From positions 62,001-126,000 of the forward strand of contig JABLXL010000004.1 of assembly GCA_013178005.1 (NCBI GenBank): DNA of 64,000 bases, read 5' to 3'. Below, one piece after another: positions 42,851-52,958 of this stretch; position 1 is the first letter of the stretch, and every line of letters starts with the position of its first letter. Position numbers and translations under genes: made by a program. Source of the stretch: Actinomycetota bacterium. Lineage in GTDB: Bacteria; Actinomycetota; Geothermincolia; Geothermincolales; RBG-13-55-18. The notes beneath the pieces were generated by a model. It had not been told where the DNA came from and made no database searches. It saw only the letters and a program-made list of their open reading frames with translations.

Positions 42851-43858
42851 TCAGCTGCCCCGCGCTTCTCCCGGGCTGTGATCCCCCGCCCTGGCAACGG
42901 CGTTCCAGTGCCAGGGGTACCTGGAAAATAACGGCATGCGGCCCAGGGCTTCGTCTAGGGGTATCACGGCCCTTTCCAACGGGAAGAGGCGCACCGGGTG
43001 ATTCACCATCTGCGAGAGCTCCGTGCTCAGGAAGAATAAGGCCGCGGAGAGGTACCCCGCCGGCTGCAGCTCGACGTCCACGAAGCCGGCTTTGAGCAGC
43101 AGGGTCTCGAGTTGCCGCGCCGAAAAACCCTCCGTTAGCTTATCAGCCTCCGAGACCATCTCCTCCCCGCCCACGGGCCCTCCCTTGACGCGGCGTATCG
43201 CCTTGAGCAGAAGCTTCCCCAGGGGATAGATGGTGCGGTTCTGCCAGTCGTTGGGTTCCGTGCCCAGGACGAGGATGCCCCCGGGACGGAGCACGCGCCG
43301 CATCTCTCGTAGCGCGGCCAGGGGATCGGGCAGGTGGTGGAGGGAGGCCACGGCGAGCACTCCGTCACAACAACCGGAGGCCAGGGGGAGGTGTTCGGCG
43401 TCCGCCAGGAGGTGCGCGGAGACGTCGCCGTAGCCCGCGGATCGATGGAGCTCGCGGGCTTGCGCGAGCTGGCCGGGCGCGATATCCGTTTCCACCAGGC
43501 TGAAGCCTTCCCGCAACAGCTCCAGGCCGTCGTGCCCGAGGCCGCACCCCGTTTCCAGGATCAGGGAACCGGTCGGGAGGGCGCGGAAGTTGGAAAGGAA
43601 GGAGTCATGGTAATGGCGGTAAAAGGGACTGCCACACCAGGTGGCGTGCATCTCCAGGTAATAATCCACCTTCTCGGTATAATGCTCCCGCTCCGAGAGT
43701 TTGAGCGCGGACGAATCGGGCGGGATGAGGTCCGGAAGGCCTCGTGTTTCTCCGTATGTGGTCCCACAGTCCCGGCATATGCGGTACGCGCCCTCGCTGT
43801 TCAGCTCTCCCCTACATACGGGGCAGCGCAGGATATCCTCGAACGTCCCGCTTATCAC
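42851..43858 (-). CDS. SAM-dependent methyltransferase with zinc-ribbon N-terminus
   Basis: A 335-residue protein. The GTG at 43858 overlaps the upstream stop (GTGA). The N-terminus has a treble-clef/zinc ribbon of the Trm112 type (LRCPVCRGEL...RICRDCG). The class I methyltransferase core follows: motif I LETGCGLGHDG (about 102-112), motif II ETD, and LAVASLHHLPDPLAALREMRRVLRPGG. The substrate is likely a small lipid or sugar, as it is coupled to an acyltransferase gene. Confidence 0.87.
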   Translation of the reverse strand: MISGTFEDILRCPVCRGELNSEGAYRICRDCGTTYGETRGLPDLIPPDSSALKLSEREHYTEKVDYYLEMHATWCGSPFYRHYHDSFLSNFRALPTGSLILETGCGLGHDGLELLREGFSLVETDIAPGQLAQARELHRSAGYGDVSAHLLADAEHLPLASGCCDGVLAVASLHHLPDPLAALREMRRVLRPGGILVLGTEPNDWQNRTIYPLGKLLLKAIRRVKGGPVGGEEMVSEADKLTEGFSARQLETLLLKAGFVDVELQPAGYLSAALFFLSTELSQMVNHPVRLFPLERAVIPLDEALGRMPLFSRYPWHWNAVARAGDHSPGEARGS

Positions 43859-44835
43859 GTCTCCCCGCCCCTTTCGGCGGCCTTTTCCGCCGTGATCCTC
43901 TCCGCTTCCTCCCACCAGTGGTGGATGCCGAACAGGCTCATCCACTGTCCAGGGTCCTCGCGTATCATTCTCTCTCCCGCCCGCGCCGCCTCCCGCATGA
44001 CGGCGGAGATATCGGTCTCCCTGTCCCCCGAGACCTCGTACCGTAACGGGGGATAGATGAGGAGCCTGCGCTCCAGGGGCCCCGGTCCGCGCAGGATGGC
44101 GAAGGGCACGATGGGGGCCCCGGTCTCCAGGGCGAACCTGGCGATACCGTCCGCGAGGGCGGCTGGACGGCCGAAGAAGTCCACCGCCCGGGGTCCGTCC
44201 ACGTCCAGGGCTATGGCCACGCGTTTCCCCTTGCCGAGGTGGCGAAGCACCTTTTCCGACGTGTCCCTACCCGCCCAGAAGACCGGGCTCTCGCGGTCAC
44301 AACCGAGTATCTGCCCGAAAACGGCCATTTCCGCCACGTAGCGGTGGACGGGTGTGCTGTTGGGGTGGAACATGACCGGGGTGAACGGTTTACCTATGCG
44401 GTTGAAGATCACCGGGGAGATGTCGTAGGAGCCGGTGTGCACGAAGAGCAGCAGCACTCCTTTCCCCCCCGACTCGGCTTCCTCGAGGTGCTCCAAGCCT
44501 TCCACCCGCAGTTCCGCCATCATGCGTTCGCCGTGTTTCCATAACAGCGCCATGTCCAGGATGGGCTTGATGGCGGATGCGAATACCCCCCGGCAGATGC
44601 GCTCGAGTTCCCCTCGGTCGAGATCCTCGCCCAGGATCTCCCCGGCCTTGACCACGAGCCTTTTTCCGACCCCCGGAAGCATGCGGAACGCGGCCGCTCC
44701 AAGGAGGTCGTAGAGGGAATCGAGGGTCGCCGGAGGGATGAAGCGCGCGAGGAACCTGGTGAGATAGACCATGGAGAGCAACGAGTAGTCGAGGCCGGCG
44801 AGGAACGCCTTCTTCGTCCCACCCTTTTCTTTCAC
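43855..44835 (-). CDS. HtrB/PatA-type lysophospholipid acyltransferase
   Basis: A 326-residue LpxL/HtrB-family acyltransferase starting at a GTG. The catalytic HX4D motif is HTGSYD (about 134-139). A hydrophobic N-terminal segment (YSLLSMVYLTRFLARFIPP) places it at the inner face of the membrane. In actinobacteria members acylate mannosides or other glycolipids. With the neighbouring methyltransferase it probably modifies a surface glycolipid, which is an inference. Confidence 0.87.
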   Translation of the reverse strand: MKEKGGTKKAFLAGLDYSLLSMVYLTRFLARFIPPATLDSLYDLLGAAAFRMLPGVGKRLVVKAGEILGEDLDRGELERICRGVFASAIKPILDMALLWKHGERMMAELRVEGLEHLEEAESGGKGVLLLFVHTGSYDISPVIFNRIGKPFTPVMFHPNSTPVHRYVAEMAVFGQILGCDRESPVFWAGRDTSEKVLRHLGKGKRVAIALDVDGPRAVDFFGRPAALADGIARFALETGAPIVPFAILRGPGPLERRLLIYPPLRYEVSGDRETDISAVMREAARAGERMIREDPGQWMSLFGIHHWWEEAERITAEKAAERGGET

Positions 44836-44975
44836 CGCTTGGAGACCCCCTTTCCCGTGACCGGTCCGAGAACGCCATGCATGACCTGGATTCTGTTCAC
44901 ATCTTTTCGACGCTTAGAGGTTCCCTTTCCTGTGACCTGGCCTTGTGCCGCCTTCGACCATTCATCCGTGCCGCG

Positions 44976-45668
44976 TCAGTAGGAGGGTAGAAGGCCCTGG
45001 ATTATGGATGTCGCCTCGTTCACCAGGGAGTTGGCCTCGTCCACCAGGGCGAGCTCGCCTGTGGCTATCGCCTGGAGGTAGAGGTCGCATGCCTTGATGT
45101 ACATGTCGAATACCTGCAAGGCCTGTTGCCTGAGTGGCTCTATCTCCGGGGGGAGGGGCATGGTAGCCACCTGGTTGCGGTAGTAAACCAGGCTCGACTT
45201 GGTGTTGGAGATCTCGTTGGCCATCTGCATGCCGGAGACGATATCCTGCCCCATGGTCTGGATGTTGCGCTGCAGCGTCTGCATGTCCTCGAAGGTCCCG
45301 GCGGGCACGGCCGATTCGATGGCCTCGTAACCGGAAGATTCCTCCAGCTCCTTTTCCCGCGCCGCCGCCTCCTCTTTTTCTTTCCGGATCTGTTCCTCGT
45401 GCTCGGGGCTGTACTTGTCGATGTATTCTATGCGGTAATTTCCTGCCTCGGAAGGGTCCACCCACGCCGTCTGGGTATTGTCCTCCCAGACGTAATTGTC
45501 GATGGGGTCGCGCACGATGGTGCCGTAGCGCACCTGCACCTTGCTCGGGTTGTTGACTAGGACGACGATGATCACCGCGACGGCGACCGCCAGCACGGCG
45601 CCGCAGGAGAACAGCGCGATCCTGCTTCCGCGTCCCAGCCCCAGGTACCAGTCCCTGATTCTTCGCAT
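44976..45668 (-). CDS. Single-span membrane protein with coiled-coil ectodomain, unknown
   Basis: A 230-residue protein; the ATG at 45668 follows AAGGGAAGGAAAGGC. A basic N-terminus (MRRIRDWYLG) is followed by one transmembrane helix (about 17-40). A charged coiled-coil segment comes next (EHEEQIRKEKEEAAAREKELEE, about 90-112) and a helical C-terminus. The helical tail with alternating QALQVFDMYIKACDLYLQAI suggests a helical bundle outside the membrane. No family recognised. Confidence 0.75.
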   Translation of the reverse strand: MRRIRDWYLGLGRGSRIALFSCGAVLAVAVAVIIVVLVNNPSKVQVRYGTIVRDPIDNYVWEDNTQTAWVDPSEAGNYRIEYIDKYSPEHEEQIRKEKEEAAAREKELEESSGYEAIESAVPAGTFEDMQTLQRNIQTMGQDIVSGMQMANEISNTKSSLVYYRNQVATMPLPPEIEPLRQQALQVFDMYIKACDLYLQAIATGELALVDEANSLVNEATSIIQGLLPSY

Positions 45669-46185
45669 GCCTTTCCTTCCCTTCGCTTCTATCCTACCAG
45701 GTCCAGGCAATTCTCCCTGCACGAAAGCCCGGCGTTGGTTGGCGTTCGGGCTTTACCTCCACGCCGTCCGTCCCTTGGGACGAGCTCGACACATGCGTCA
45801 GGGCTTGTCTTGGTGAAGACTTCAAAACACGCCGTATACGCCGTATCCCTCCGCATCTGTCCCCATCGTCTCGAAATGCGGTTCGATCATGCACCTGATT
45901 ATCCGCCAAGGCTTCGCCAGTGATGGATCCAGCCTCCAAGCCGCCTGCCTTCCCTTTCGGGACCCTCATGCCGCGCCATCCCGTGGAATGCGGCGATCAA
46001 GCGAGCTTCCTCCGCCGGATCGCGCCGTGCCACCAGCCCGGATCCTATCACCATTCGACTCCCGGACCTTACGCCCGGTTCCCCTTTCCCGGTGCTAGCG
46101 CCTATATTAGCACGAAGGGAGCCGAAGTAGGCCAAGGTGTCATAGGCCGAGGGGTCAAGGCTGGCCATCGGCATAACGTGGCGTG
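45669..46185. other. Gene-free region
   Basis: No gene or RNA with support before the palindromic array. Confidence 0.5.
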
Positions 46186-47038
46186 GGGTCGTATCTTTAC
46201 TTTTTCATTCCGCCGCGGCGCAAGACAAACACCCAACGTCATCCCGGAACAAAAAAGTCAAGATACGACCCGGTCGCACGAATGTAGGGTCGTATCTTTA
46301 CTTTTTCATTCCGCCGGGGCGGAAGACAAACACCCAACGTCTCCCCGGAACAAAAAGTCAAGATACGACCCGGGTTCATACCCAGACGCGGGGTCGTATC
46401 TTTACTTTTTCATTCCGCTGGGGCGCAGGACAAACACCCAACGTCTTCCCGGAACAAAAAAGTCAAGATACGACCCGGGTTCACATCCGCACGCAGGGTC
46501 GTATCTTTCCTTTTTCATTCCGCCGGGGCGCAGGACAAACACCCAACCTCATCCCGGAACAAAAAAGTCAAGATACGACCCGGGTTCATACCCGAGCGCA
46601 GGGTCATGTCTTTACTTTTTCATTCCGCCGCGGCGCAGGACAAACACCCAACCTCTTCCCGGAATAAAAAAGTCAAGACACGACCCGGGTTCATACTCAA
46701 ACTGACGCAGGGTCGTATCTTTCCTTTTTCATTCCGCTGGGGCGCAGGACAAACACCCAACGTCTTCCCGGAACAAAAAAGTCAAGATACGACCCGGGTT
46801 CACATCCGCACGCAGGGTCGTATCTTTCCTTTTTCATTCCGCCGGGGCGCAGGACAAACACCCAACCTCATCCGGAACAAAAAAGTCAAGATACGACCCG
46901 GTCGCAGACCCGACCCGGCTTCACCCCCACAGGTGGGGTCGTATCTTTACTTTTTCATTCCGCCGCGGCGCAAGACAAACACCCAACGTCATCCCGGAAC
47001 AAAAAAGTCAAGATACGACCCCTGTCAAGACACGACCC
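46186..47038. repeat. Array of eight 85-86-bp palindromic elements
   Basis: Copies at 46186-46271, 46287-46371, 46391-46476, 46496-46581, 46601-46686, 46710-46795, 46815-46899 and 46936-47021. Each begins GGGTCGTATCTTTAC or similar and ends GTCAAGATACGACCC, so its two ends form a long imperfect stem; the middle (ATTCCG...CGGAAC) pairs too. Spacers are 14-36 bp and partly similar (GGGTTCA...). A partial ninth end lies at 47023-47038. The arrangement resembles REP/BIME clusters or a MITE amplified in tandem. No transposase lies in the window. Confidence 0.9.
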
Positions 47039-47107
47039 AGATCCGAGAAGGCCCTACTCGCGCTTGGCCGCGTCGATAACGTGCCTTTAGTGGTCGGCGT
47101 GGAAACC

Positions 47108-47922
47108 TCAAGGGCAACCCATGTTCGCAGAGCCGCCGTCCCTGCCCGCGCAGTCGAAGTACATGGCGCGCTCCACGATCACCGGTACGCCGTTGGTGGA
47201 ATAAATGGTCACCGAAGCGTCGCCCGGGGCGGCGACCTCGTTGAGGAATATGGTGGTCCGCGAGCCCGGGTTTAGCTGGTAGGCGCGGGGCGATGACATG
47301 CCGGTGTTGCCCATGACGGCCAGGCGGATGTCGGCGCTCTCGTACGCGCTGGTATTCTGGATCAGGATCCAGGTCTCGAAGCCCGGACCGGTGTATCCCT
47401 CCGCGAGGTCCCATCGTTCAGCGGGCGCGGCCGCGCCCCCGGTGCAGTGCCCGCCGTCCCACACTCCCCGGTAGTTGAAGTACATGGCTCTCTCGGCCAC
47501 CAGGCCGTCTCCCCCGCAGCTCACCTTTATTGCCACCTCGCGGTCGGGAGCCTCGCGGTTCACGTGCACCGAGACACGCGTGTGTGCCCGCACCACGTAG
47601 TTGGCCTGTATCTGGCTTCCATCGGTGAAACGGTAGTTGACGGTGGCGGTGCGGTCGGCGTCGGAGGGGTTGAAGAGGAGGAGCCACTCGTCGAATCCCG
47701 CGCCGGTGTAACCCTCGGCGAAGAAGAGGGTGTTGGAGGGTTCGGGAGAGCCCAAGGCGCAGTGTCCTCCCCGGCGGCCGTCGTAGTCGAAGTACATGGC
47801 GCGTTCCGCCACCGCGCCGTACGAGGTCTCGACCTTCGCCGAGACGTTTTTCCCCGGCGCCAGTTCGTTCACGTGCACTGTGAGCCTCGACGCTGGGAGC
47901 AACCAGTAATCGATGGACTTTA
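47108..47922 (-). pseudogene. 5'-truncated remnant of a repeated surface-domain protein
   Basis: The frame (about 264 residues) consists of three related beta-rich units. Each ends in ERAMYF(D/N) and two are followed by GGHC, then FAEGYTGAGFDEWLLLFNPS or similar. The domain type recurs in actinobacterial secreted proteins (DUF5719-like). The first unit begins in mid-domain (LLPASRLTVHVNELAPG), there is no signal peptide or ribosome binding site, and an in-frame stop lies a few codons upstream. It is therefore probably the surviving 3' part of a longer gene. The palindromic array begins 70 bp beyond its stop. Confidence 0.68.
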
Positions 47923-48100
47923 CTCAAACTGACGACCTTGACCCCAGGCATACCCAATAAACCGACCTTGACAGAGCAAGAGAGACGGATCGTCGATAAC
48001 ATGTTGCAAGGGGTTGGGCCATGGTGTCGGACATGCTGCATTGCCGCAATAAGAGGCTTCCGGATGCTGCATCGTTTCGGCAGACGTTTTCTGGCGTGGT

Positions 48101-48129
48101 TTGACGGTTGCAGGTAAGCAACTTACAAT
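48101..48129 (+). promoter_or_regulatory. Promoter and palindromic operator of the MarR gene
   Basis: TTGACG (48101-48106), a 17-bp gap, TACAAT (48124-48129). The palindrome GTAAG-CAA-CTTAC (48114-48126) overlaps the -10 box. The start codon is only 9 bp after the -10, so the mRNA should be leaderless. Confidence 0.72.
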
Positions 48130-48138
48130 ATTTGAGAT

Positions 48139-48645
48139 ATGAAAAACATGAAAAACGCAAGCGCTTCGGAGGGCGGCCAGGGGGGCGTCGAGATCTTCGA
48201 GAACCTGGTGAAGGCGGTCTTTGTCTTCATCCATGAATACTACAGGGACTTCAACGCCGTGCTGCAGAAATACGAGATCAACTACTCGCAGTACGCCGCC
48301 ATTCTCTCCGTTTACATGTACGGCAGCCTGAGCGAAGGCGACCTGGCGAGGATGCTGTTCGTGAACCCCTCCACCGTCAGCCGCATGGTCTATGCTCTGG
48401 AGCAGAAGGGCTGGCTGGAAAGCACACGCGACAAGTCGGACCGGCGCAAAGTCCTGGTCAGGTTGTCTCCCGCCGGCAAGCGCAAGATCGCGGGCATGTT
48501 GCGCCAGCCCGCCGAGGTGCTGGCCGGGCTCGCCGACAGCCTCGACAAGGAGAAGCGGGATTTCGTCTACGGCGTGATCGAGCAGATCAACCAGGCACTT
48601 CTGTACCTCACGGAGAGAGGAAAGGCCCCGGCCAAGCCCACGTAG
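48139..48645 (+). CDS. MarR-family transcriptional regulator
   Basis: A 168-residue winged-helix regulator. The recognition region SLSEGDLARMLFVNPSTVSRMVYALEQKGWLESTRDKSDRRKVLVRLSPAGK (about 64-115) is the MarR signature with the DRR wing. No Shine-Dalgarno precedes the ATG, consistent with a leaderless transcript. The palindrome in its promoter is the probable autoregulatory site. The next gene in the same direction is an MMPL exporter 720 bp away, which may be its target. Confidence 0.92.
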   Translation: MKNMKNASASEGGQGGVEIFENLVKAVFVFIHEYYRDFNAVLQKYEINYSQYAAILSVYMYGSLSEGDLARMLFVNPSTVSRMVYALEQKGWLESTRDKSDRRKVLVRLSPAGKRKIAGMLRQPAEVLAGLADSLDKEKRDFVYGVIEQINQALLYLTERGKAPAKPT

Positions 48646-49366
48646 CGCCTCGCCTCCGCGTTTCCGCCGTCACTTGATTCCTCTCATTAGTGCGAGAGCT
48701 TCCCAATGACGATCATCGCGCCCGAAACCAAGCGTTATGCGAGGCTCGACGATGTTAGGGCGGGAGACCGCAAGAGGGCGATCTTCCATCTGGAATAATA
48801 TGGAGTACATGCTTCATGTCTTGATTCTTCTGCCCGAGGAGCGGGCAAGGGGTCGAAGATGACCTATGTTGGCGCGCAAAGCGAGTTGGCGATTAGCTCA
48901 TGGTAAACCACGGGACATCGCATTAACGGATTGCACGCGTTATGTAGCGAAGTTCCTGGGAGTTTATATGAGAGGGATGCCGCGACGGTTGACGCCCTGG
49001 ACCACGCGGCTTAATATCTTTGAAGAACAGAAAGATTGTACAATGCAAACTTATAGTAGCGCAAATTAATGCCGTTGGCAGAGGGCGTGAAGAGAGGCGT
49101 TTGAGGCGGGCGCTTGCAGCGATCGCGCCGCCGCTCGCGTTCCATGCCGCGGCGCGGAAAGAGCAATAGCCGGCCCAGGAGGTGGGGGCCCGGAAAGGGG
49201 AGAAGCAGGTCGGCGAGGGTCGCCGGCGGTTTGCAATGCGCGTTGAGTGACTCGGATGGGCCTGGCGCCGATGAAGGCGTGAAGCGTTGAATGTCCGGTG
49301 ATTCCGAAGGGCGGAGACCCGGAGGCATAAGGAAACGAAAGCGAGATCGCCGGGAGGCTGAAGGGG
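48646..49366. other. Gene-free region of about 720 bp
   Basis: No gene with support. AT-rich around 48680-49070, which may hold the promoter of the exporter. I see no second copy of the MarR palindrome. Confidence 0.45.
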
Positions 49367-51976
49367 ATGAAGAAGGAGCGCGGAGCGAAAAGGTTTTTCT
49401 CGCGCCTGGCGAGGCCGGCCGCGAGGTATCCCTGGGCGATGCTGGGCATCATCGCCGTTATCAGCGTCGCGGCGGTGGTGGGGGCGCTGCGGGTGGAACT
49501 GGAGTTCAGCCAGAGGTCCCTCCTGCCCAAGGGCTACCCCTCGGTGGAGACAATCTCCCAGGTGGAGGACACTTTCGGGGGCATCCAGTACGCCAAGGTG
49601 CTGCTCACCGGCGAGGACCTCTCCTCGGCGAGAATCGTGCTTTCCATATACGAATACGAAAGGGACTTGATCGCGAGCGAGGATCCCGCCCTGGGCGGGG
49701 ATTACGTCCGTCGCGTGGACACCTATATAAGCAACCTGGCGCGCAACCCCCAGGCGCAAGCCCTGCTCGAACTCTACTCGGGCGTGGTCTCCAGCGAGAC
49801 CAGAGAAGACCTCGCCACAGCCGCGGCCGATTTCCTGGCCTCTCCCGGGGCCGCTTACCTGCGCGATAATCCCCAGGCGAAGCCGCTCTTCGACCTCCTG
49901 GAAAGGGCGGCCGGCGCGCCTTCGCAGGCGCTTAAAGGTACCCTGGAGTCCGCCCTGGGCGCAGCGGTGGAAGAAGCTGTAAAACAATATCTCGCTTCCC
50001 CCGGCGGCGACTTCGTCCTCGGCAAGAACGTGACCAAGGAGATGGACGCCGCGCTCATCGACATCCAGGTGAGGCCGGACCTGCCGCAACCGCAGGCGCT
50101 GGCATACGCCGAACGGCTCAAGGGGTTCACGGACGATTTCTTCGCGGCATCGGGGTTGACTCCGGAGATGAGCGGGGAAACCCTTATCATAGGCGACATA
50201 CAGGACATGTCCATGCGGGACGCGGTCATCCTGGGCGCTGCCGCGCTGGCATTTATCGTGCTGGTGCTCTTCCTGACCTTCCGCAAGGCGTTGGACGTGG
50301 TGCTGACCCTGGCGGTGGTGCTGCTCTCGACCCTGTGGGTCTTCGGGCTCATGGGATTCGCCGGCGTCCGATTCACCATCATGGGCATCGCCATCATACC
50401 CCTCCTACTCGGCATCGACATCGCCTATTCCATACATATCCTCACGCGTTACTACGAGGAGCGGGACAAGGGGGCGGGGGCGGCGGAATGCGCCGTGGGG
50501 TCGGTCAGCACCGTTGGGGTGGCCGTTTTCCTGGCGGCGGCCACCACCATGTTCGGGTTTCTCTCCTTTTCTATCTCCGACCTTCCTCCCATCGTGGATT
50601 TCGGGTGGCTATGCCTGGCGGGCGTGTTCTTCGGGTTCGCTCTTTCCGTCACCCTCCTCCCCGCGGCCCTGGTGATCAGGGACCGGCGCCGCAAGCCCGT
50701 CGAGCGCAGGAGGGTTGAGTCGCACCGCCTCATGGACTGGCTCGACCGGGGGCTGGCGCGCCTTTCCCTACTGGCCGAAAGGCATCGCAAGGTGGTCTGG
50801 GCGGGAACGCTGGTGCTGGTGGCGGGATGCATGGCCCTGGCCTCAGGCCTGTCCACCTCCGCCGATATAAGGACCTTCGTGCCCCAGGATCTGCCGGCCT
50901 ATGAGGTGTTCGGGCGTATCGAGGGATTCTTCGGGGGACAGGACAAGGCGGTGGCGCTGGTGGAGGGCGAGGACCTGCTCTCCCCGGAAGGCCTGCGGCT
51001 CATGGATCAGTTCGGCGAGAAGGTGCTCACCGATCCACGCAACCTCACCCCTTCGGGAGAGGAGCGCTATTTCAAGACCGGGCGCATGACCAGCCTCCCC
51101 GGGCTTTTCAAGGCCGTTTACGGCGCCCTGCCCTCATCGGAGAGGGAGGCGGAGGAAGGGCTGCGCGCCATAGGGGAGGAATACGGCTTCGACACCGCGG
51201 CCCTGATCACCGGCGACGGCACGAGCTCGCTGGTGGTCTTCGACGTGCTCTTCGTGGACGAGGAGGGGGAGAAGGAGATGGCGGCGATACTGTCCGACGC
51301 CGCCGCGTCCATCTCGGGGATGGAACAGGGATTGTCCGTCAGGGTGACGGGGATGCCACTCATCGTCGCCGACACCATGGACAAGCTTTTTTCCACCCAG
51401 CTCGAGACGGGAGGGTTGGCCCTCGTTCTCTGCGCCCTGCTGGTGATGGCCATCTTCCAGTCCTTCTCATACGGGCTGGCCGCCACATCGGTGGTTTTTC
51501 TCGCCATCGTCCTCGAGCTGGGGATCCTGCGCCTCATGGGATGGCCGCTGGATATCATGACGGTGATGATCGCCTCCATGGTCATCGGCGCGGGGATCGA
51601 TTTCGGCATCCATGTGGCGCACCGCTTCCAGGAGGAGACGGAAGATAACGGGCTGGCACCGGAGGAGGCCATCAACTCCACCGTGCGCAACGTGGGCAAC
51701 GCCCTCATCTCCGCCGCCGTGACCACGTGCGGGGCTTTCCTCATCCTGTCCATTTCCAGCCTCTCGACCCTGCGCAGGTTCGGGGTCATCACCGCCATAG
51801 CCCTGGCCAGCGCGTGCTTCGCCGCCCTCGTCCTGGAGCCCACCTTCCTGGCGTCCATCGCCCTGCGCAAGCACAGGAACAGAAAGAATGACGAGAAGAA
51901 GGGCATGGCCGGGGAGGGCGTCCAGGCTACAAGGCGCGGGGAAAGCCTGCGCCGGTTGGGAGAGAAGAGATCCTAG
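49367..51976 (+). CDS. MMPL/RND-family exporter
   Basis: An 869-residue membrane transporter with the RND two-fold layout. Each half has a first transmembrane helix (about 25-45 and 470-490), a large outer loop, and five more helices. Conserved charged residues lie in GIDIAYSIHILTRYYEERDKG (first half) and GAGIDFGIHVAHRFQEE (second half), the MMPL proton-relay region. The family exports lipids, hopanoids or drugs. The ATG has GAAGGGG upstream. A MarR gene upstream may regulate it. Confidence 0.92.
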   Translation: MKKERGAKRFFSRLARPAARYPWAMLGIIAVISVAAVVGALRVELEFSQRSLLPKGYPSVETISQVEDTFGGIQYAKVLLTGEDLSSARIVLSIYEYERDLIASEDPALGGDYVRRVDTYISNLARNPQAQALLELYSGVVSSETREDLATAAADFLASPGAAYLRDNPQAKPLFDLLERAAGAPSQALKGTLESALGAAVEEAVKQYLASPGGDFVLGKNVTKEMDAALIDIQVRPDLPQPQALAYAERLKGFTDDFFAASGLTPEMSGETLIIGDIQDMSMRDAVILGAAALAFIVLVLFLTFRKALDVVLTLAVVLLSTLWVFGLMGFAGVRFTIMGIAIIPLLLGIDIAYSIHILTRYYEERDKGAGAAECAVGSVSTVGVAVFLAAATTMFGFLSFSISDLPPIVDFGWLCLAGVFFGFALSVTLLPAALVIRDRRRKPVERRRVESHRLMDWLDRGLARLSLLAERHRKVVWAGTLVLVAGCMALASGLSTSADIRTFVPQDLPAYEVFGRIEGFFGGQDKAVALVEGEDLLSPEGLRLMDQFGEKVLTDPRNLTPSGEERYFKTGRMTSLPGLFKAVYGALPSSEREAEEGLRAIGEEYGFDTAALITGDGTSSLVVFDVLFVDEEGEKEMAAILSDAAASISGMEQGLSVRVTGMPLIVADTMDKLFSTQLETGGLALVLCALLVMAIFQSFSYGLAATSVVFLAIVLELGILRLMGWPLDIMTVMIASMVIGAGIDFGIHVAHRFQEETEDNGLAPEEAINSTVRNVGNALISAAVTTCGAFLILSISSLSTLRRFGVITAIALASACFAALVLEPTFLASIALRKHRNRKNDEKKGMAGEGVQATRRGESLRRLGEKRS

Positions 51977-52292
51977 CCGGAAAGGCCCTTTCGCGGGAAA
52001 AGCCTGCATCCATTTTATGCCTTGGGTTGAACAGGAAAACGGGGAGCTCTTGCGAGGGAGATCCAGTGGTTTAGAAAACCCGTCCCGGGAAGGGGACCGG
52101 ACTTTGAAGACCGTCGAGTCGATGCTGCCAGGAAGGCCGAGACTCGAATACCGGCAACTTGACGATATCAATAGAAAGACAGCTATCCCGAAGCAAGAAG
52201 AGGCTCCTCGGAAATCCGTTCCCGCGGTAGACCGGATCTTGGGTGGCGGGAACTTACCCGATTTCAAAGTGATTGCCTGCGACGCGGGGCCC
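51977..52292. other. Gene-free gap between convergent genes
   Basis: No gene or clear terminator seen. Confidence 0.4.
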
Positions 52293-52958
52293 TTAGCGCG
52301 GTTCGTTTTCTCCGCGCTCCTTCCTATGCATCCATTCCAGAAATATGCTGTTGGGCAGGAGAAGCAGGTAAACGTACGGCGATGCCGTCGCGCTTACCGC
52401 TGCCACGGCGACGGAGATGAGGAAGATGGCGGCTACGTTGGCATACACGAGAAGAAGATGCTTGCGCAAGGCGGGGTCGAAATCTTCGTCCAGCAGACGG
52501 TTGCCTTTGGATATATATGTCCATAGCAGGAGGAGGCCTAAGCCGGCAAAGGCCATGTTCAAGTTGTAGAATATCATCGCTGTCTTGCTGCTTGTGTACT
52601 CGCTCATGAGGTCCGTGGAAAAGGGCAGCACTACGATGAAAAGAAGAAAGGCGAGGTTGAGCCACAGGAGACCGGGGCTGGATCGTTTCACGTAATTGAA
52701 CATGAGGTGGTGGGTCACCCAGAAATAACCGATGATGAGGAAGCTTATCAGAAATCCCAGGAAATCCGGCCAGAGCTCCCGTAATTTCGCGCCCAGGTCT
52801 CCCAAGTCGCTTACCTTGGGCACTTCGAGGGTCAGGATCAACAGGGTAATGGCGACGGCCATAACGGCGTCGCTGAATCCGTTCAAGCGTTCCAGCTGAA
52901 AGAAACCGCTTTCCTCCTCCACGCCTCTTTTCTCTTTGCCCTCTTTGCGCTCGCTCAT
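52293..52958 (-). CDS. TMEM175-family (DUF1211) potassium channel-like protein
   Basis: A 221-residue protein with six hydrophobic segments. The first helix carries the family signature RLNGFSDAVMAVAITLLIL (RxxxFSD at about 24-30), which forms the ion pore in bacterial TMEM175 proteins. A charged N-terminus (about 20 residues) precedes it. I start at 52958; a GTG one codon upstream is possible. Inferred role: potassium leak conductance. Confidence 0.9.
   Translation of the reverse strand: MSERKEGKEKRGVEEESGFFQLERLNGFSDAVMAVAITLLILTLEVPKVSDLGDLGAKLRELWPDFLGFLISFLIIGYFWVTHHLMFNYVKRSSPGLLWLNLAFLLFIVVLPFSTDLMSEYTSSKTAMIFYNLNMAFAGLGLLLLWTYISKGNRLLDEDFDPALRKHLLLVYANVAAIFLISVAVAAVSATASPYVYLLLLPNSIFLEWMHRKERGENEPR

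Noticed and set aside
42536-42881. Short frames in the gap before the methyltransferase gene
   Set aside because: No ribosome binding site, no domain, and atypical composition.
45920-47079. Frames running through the palindromic array with repeating peptides
   Set aside because: Their periodicity comes from the DNA repeats; no start site or domain.
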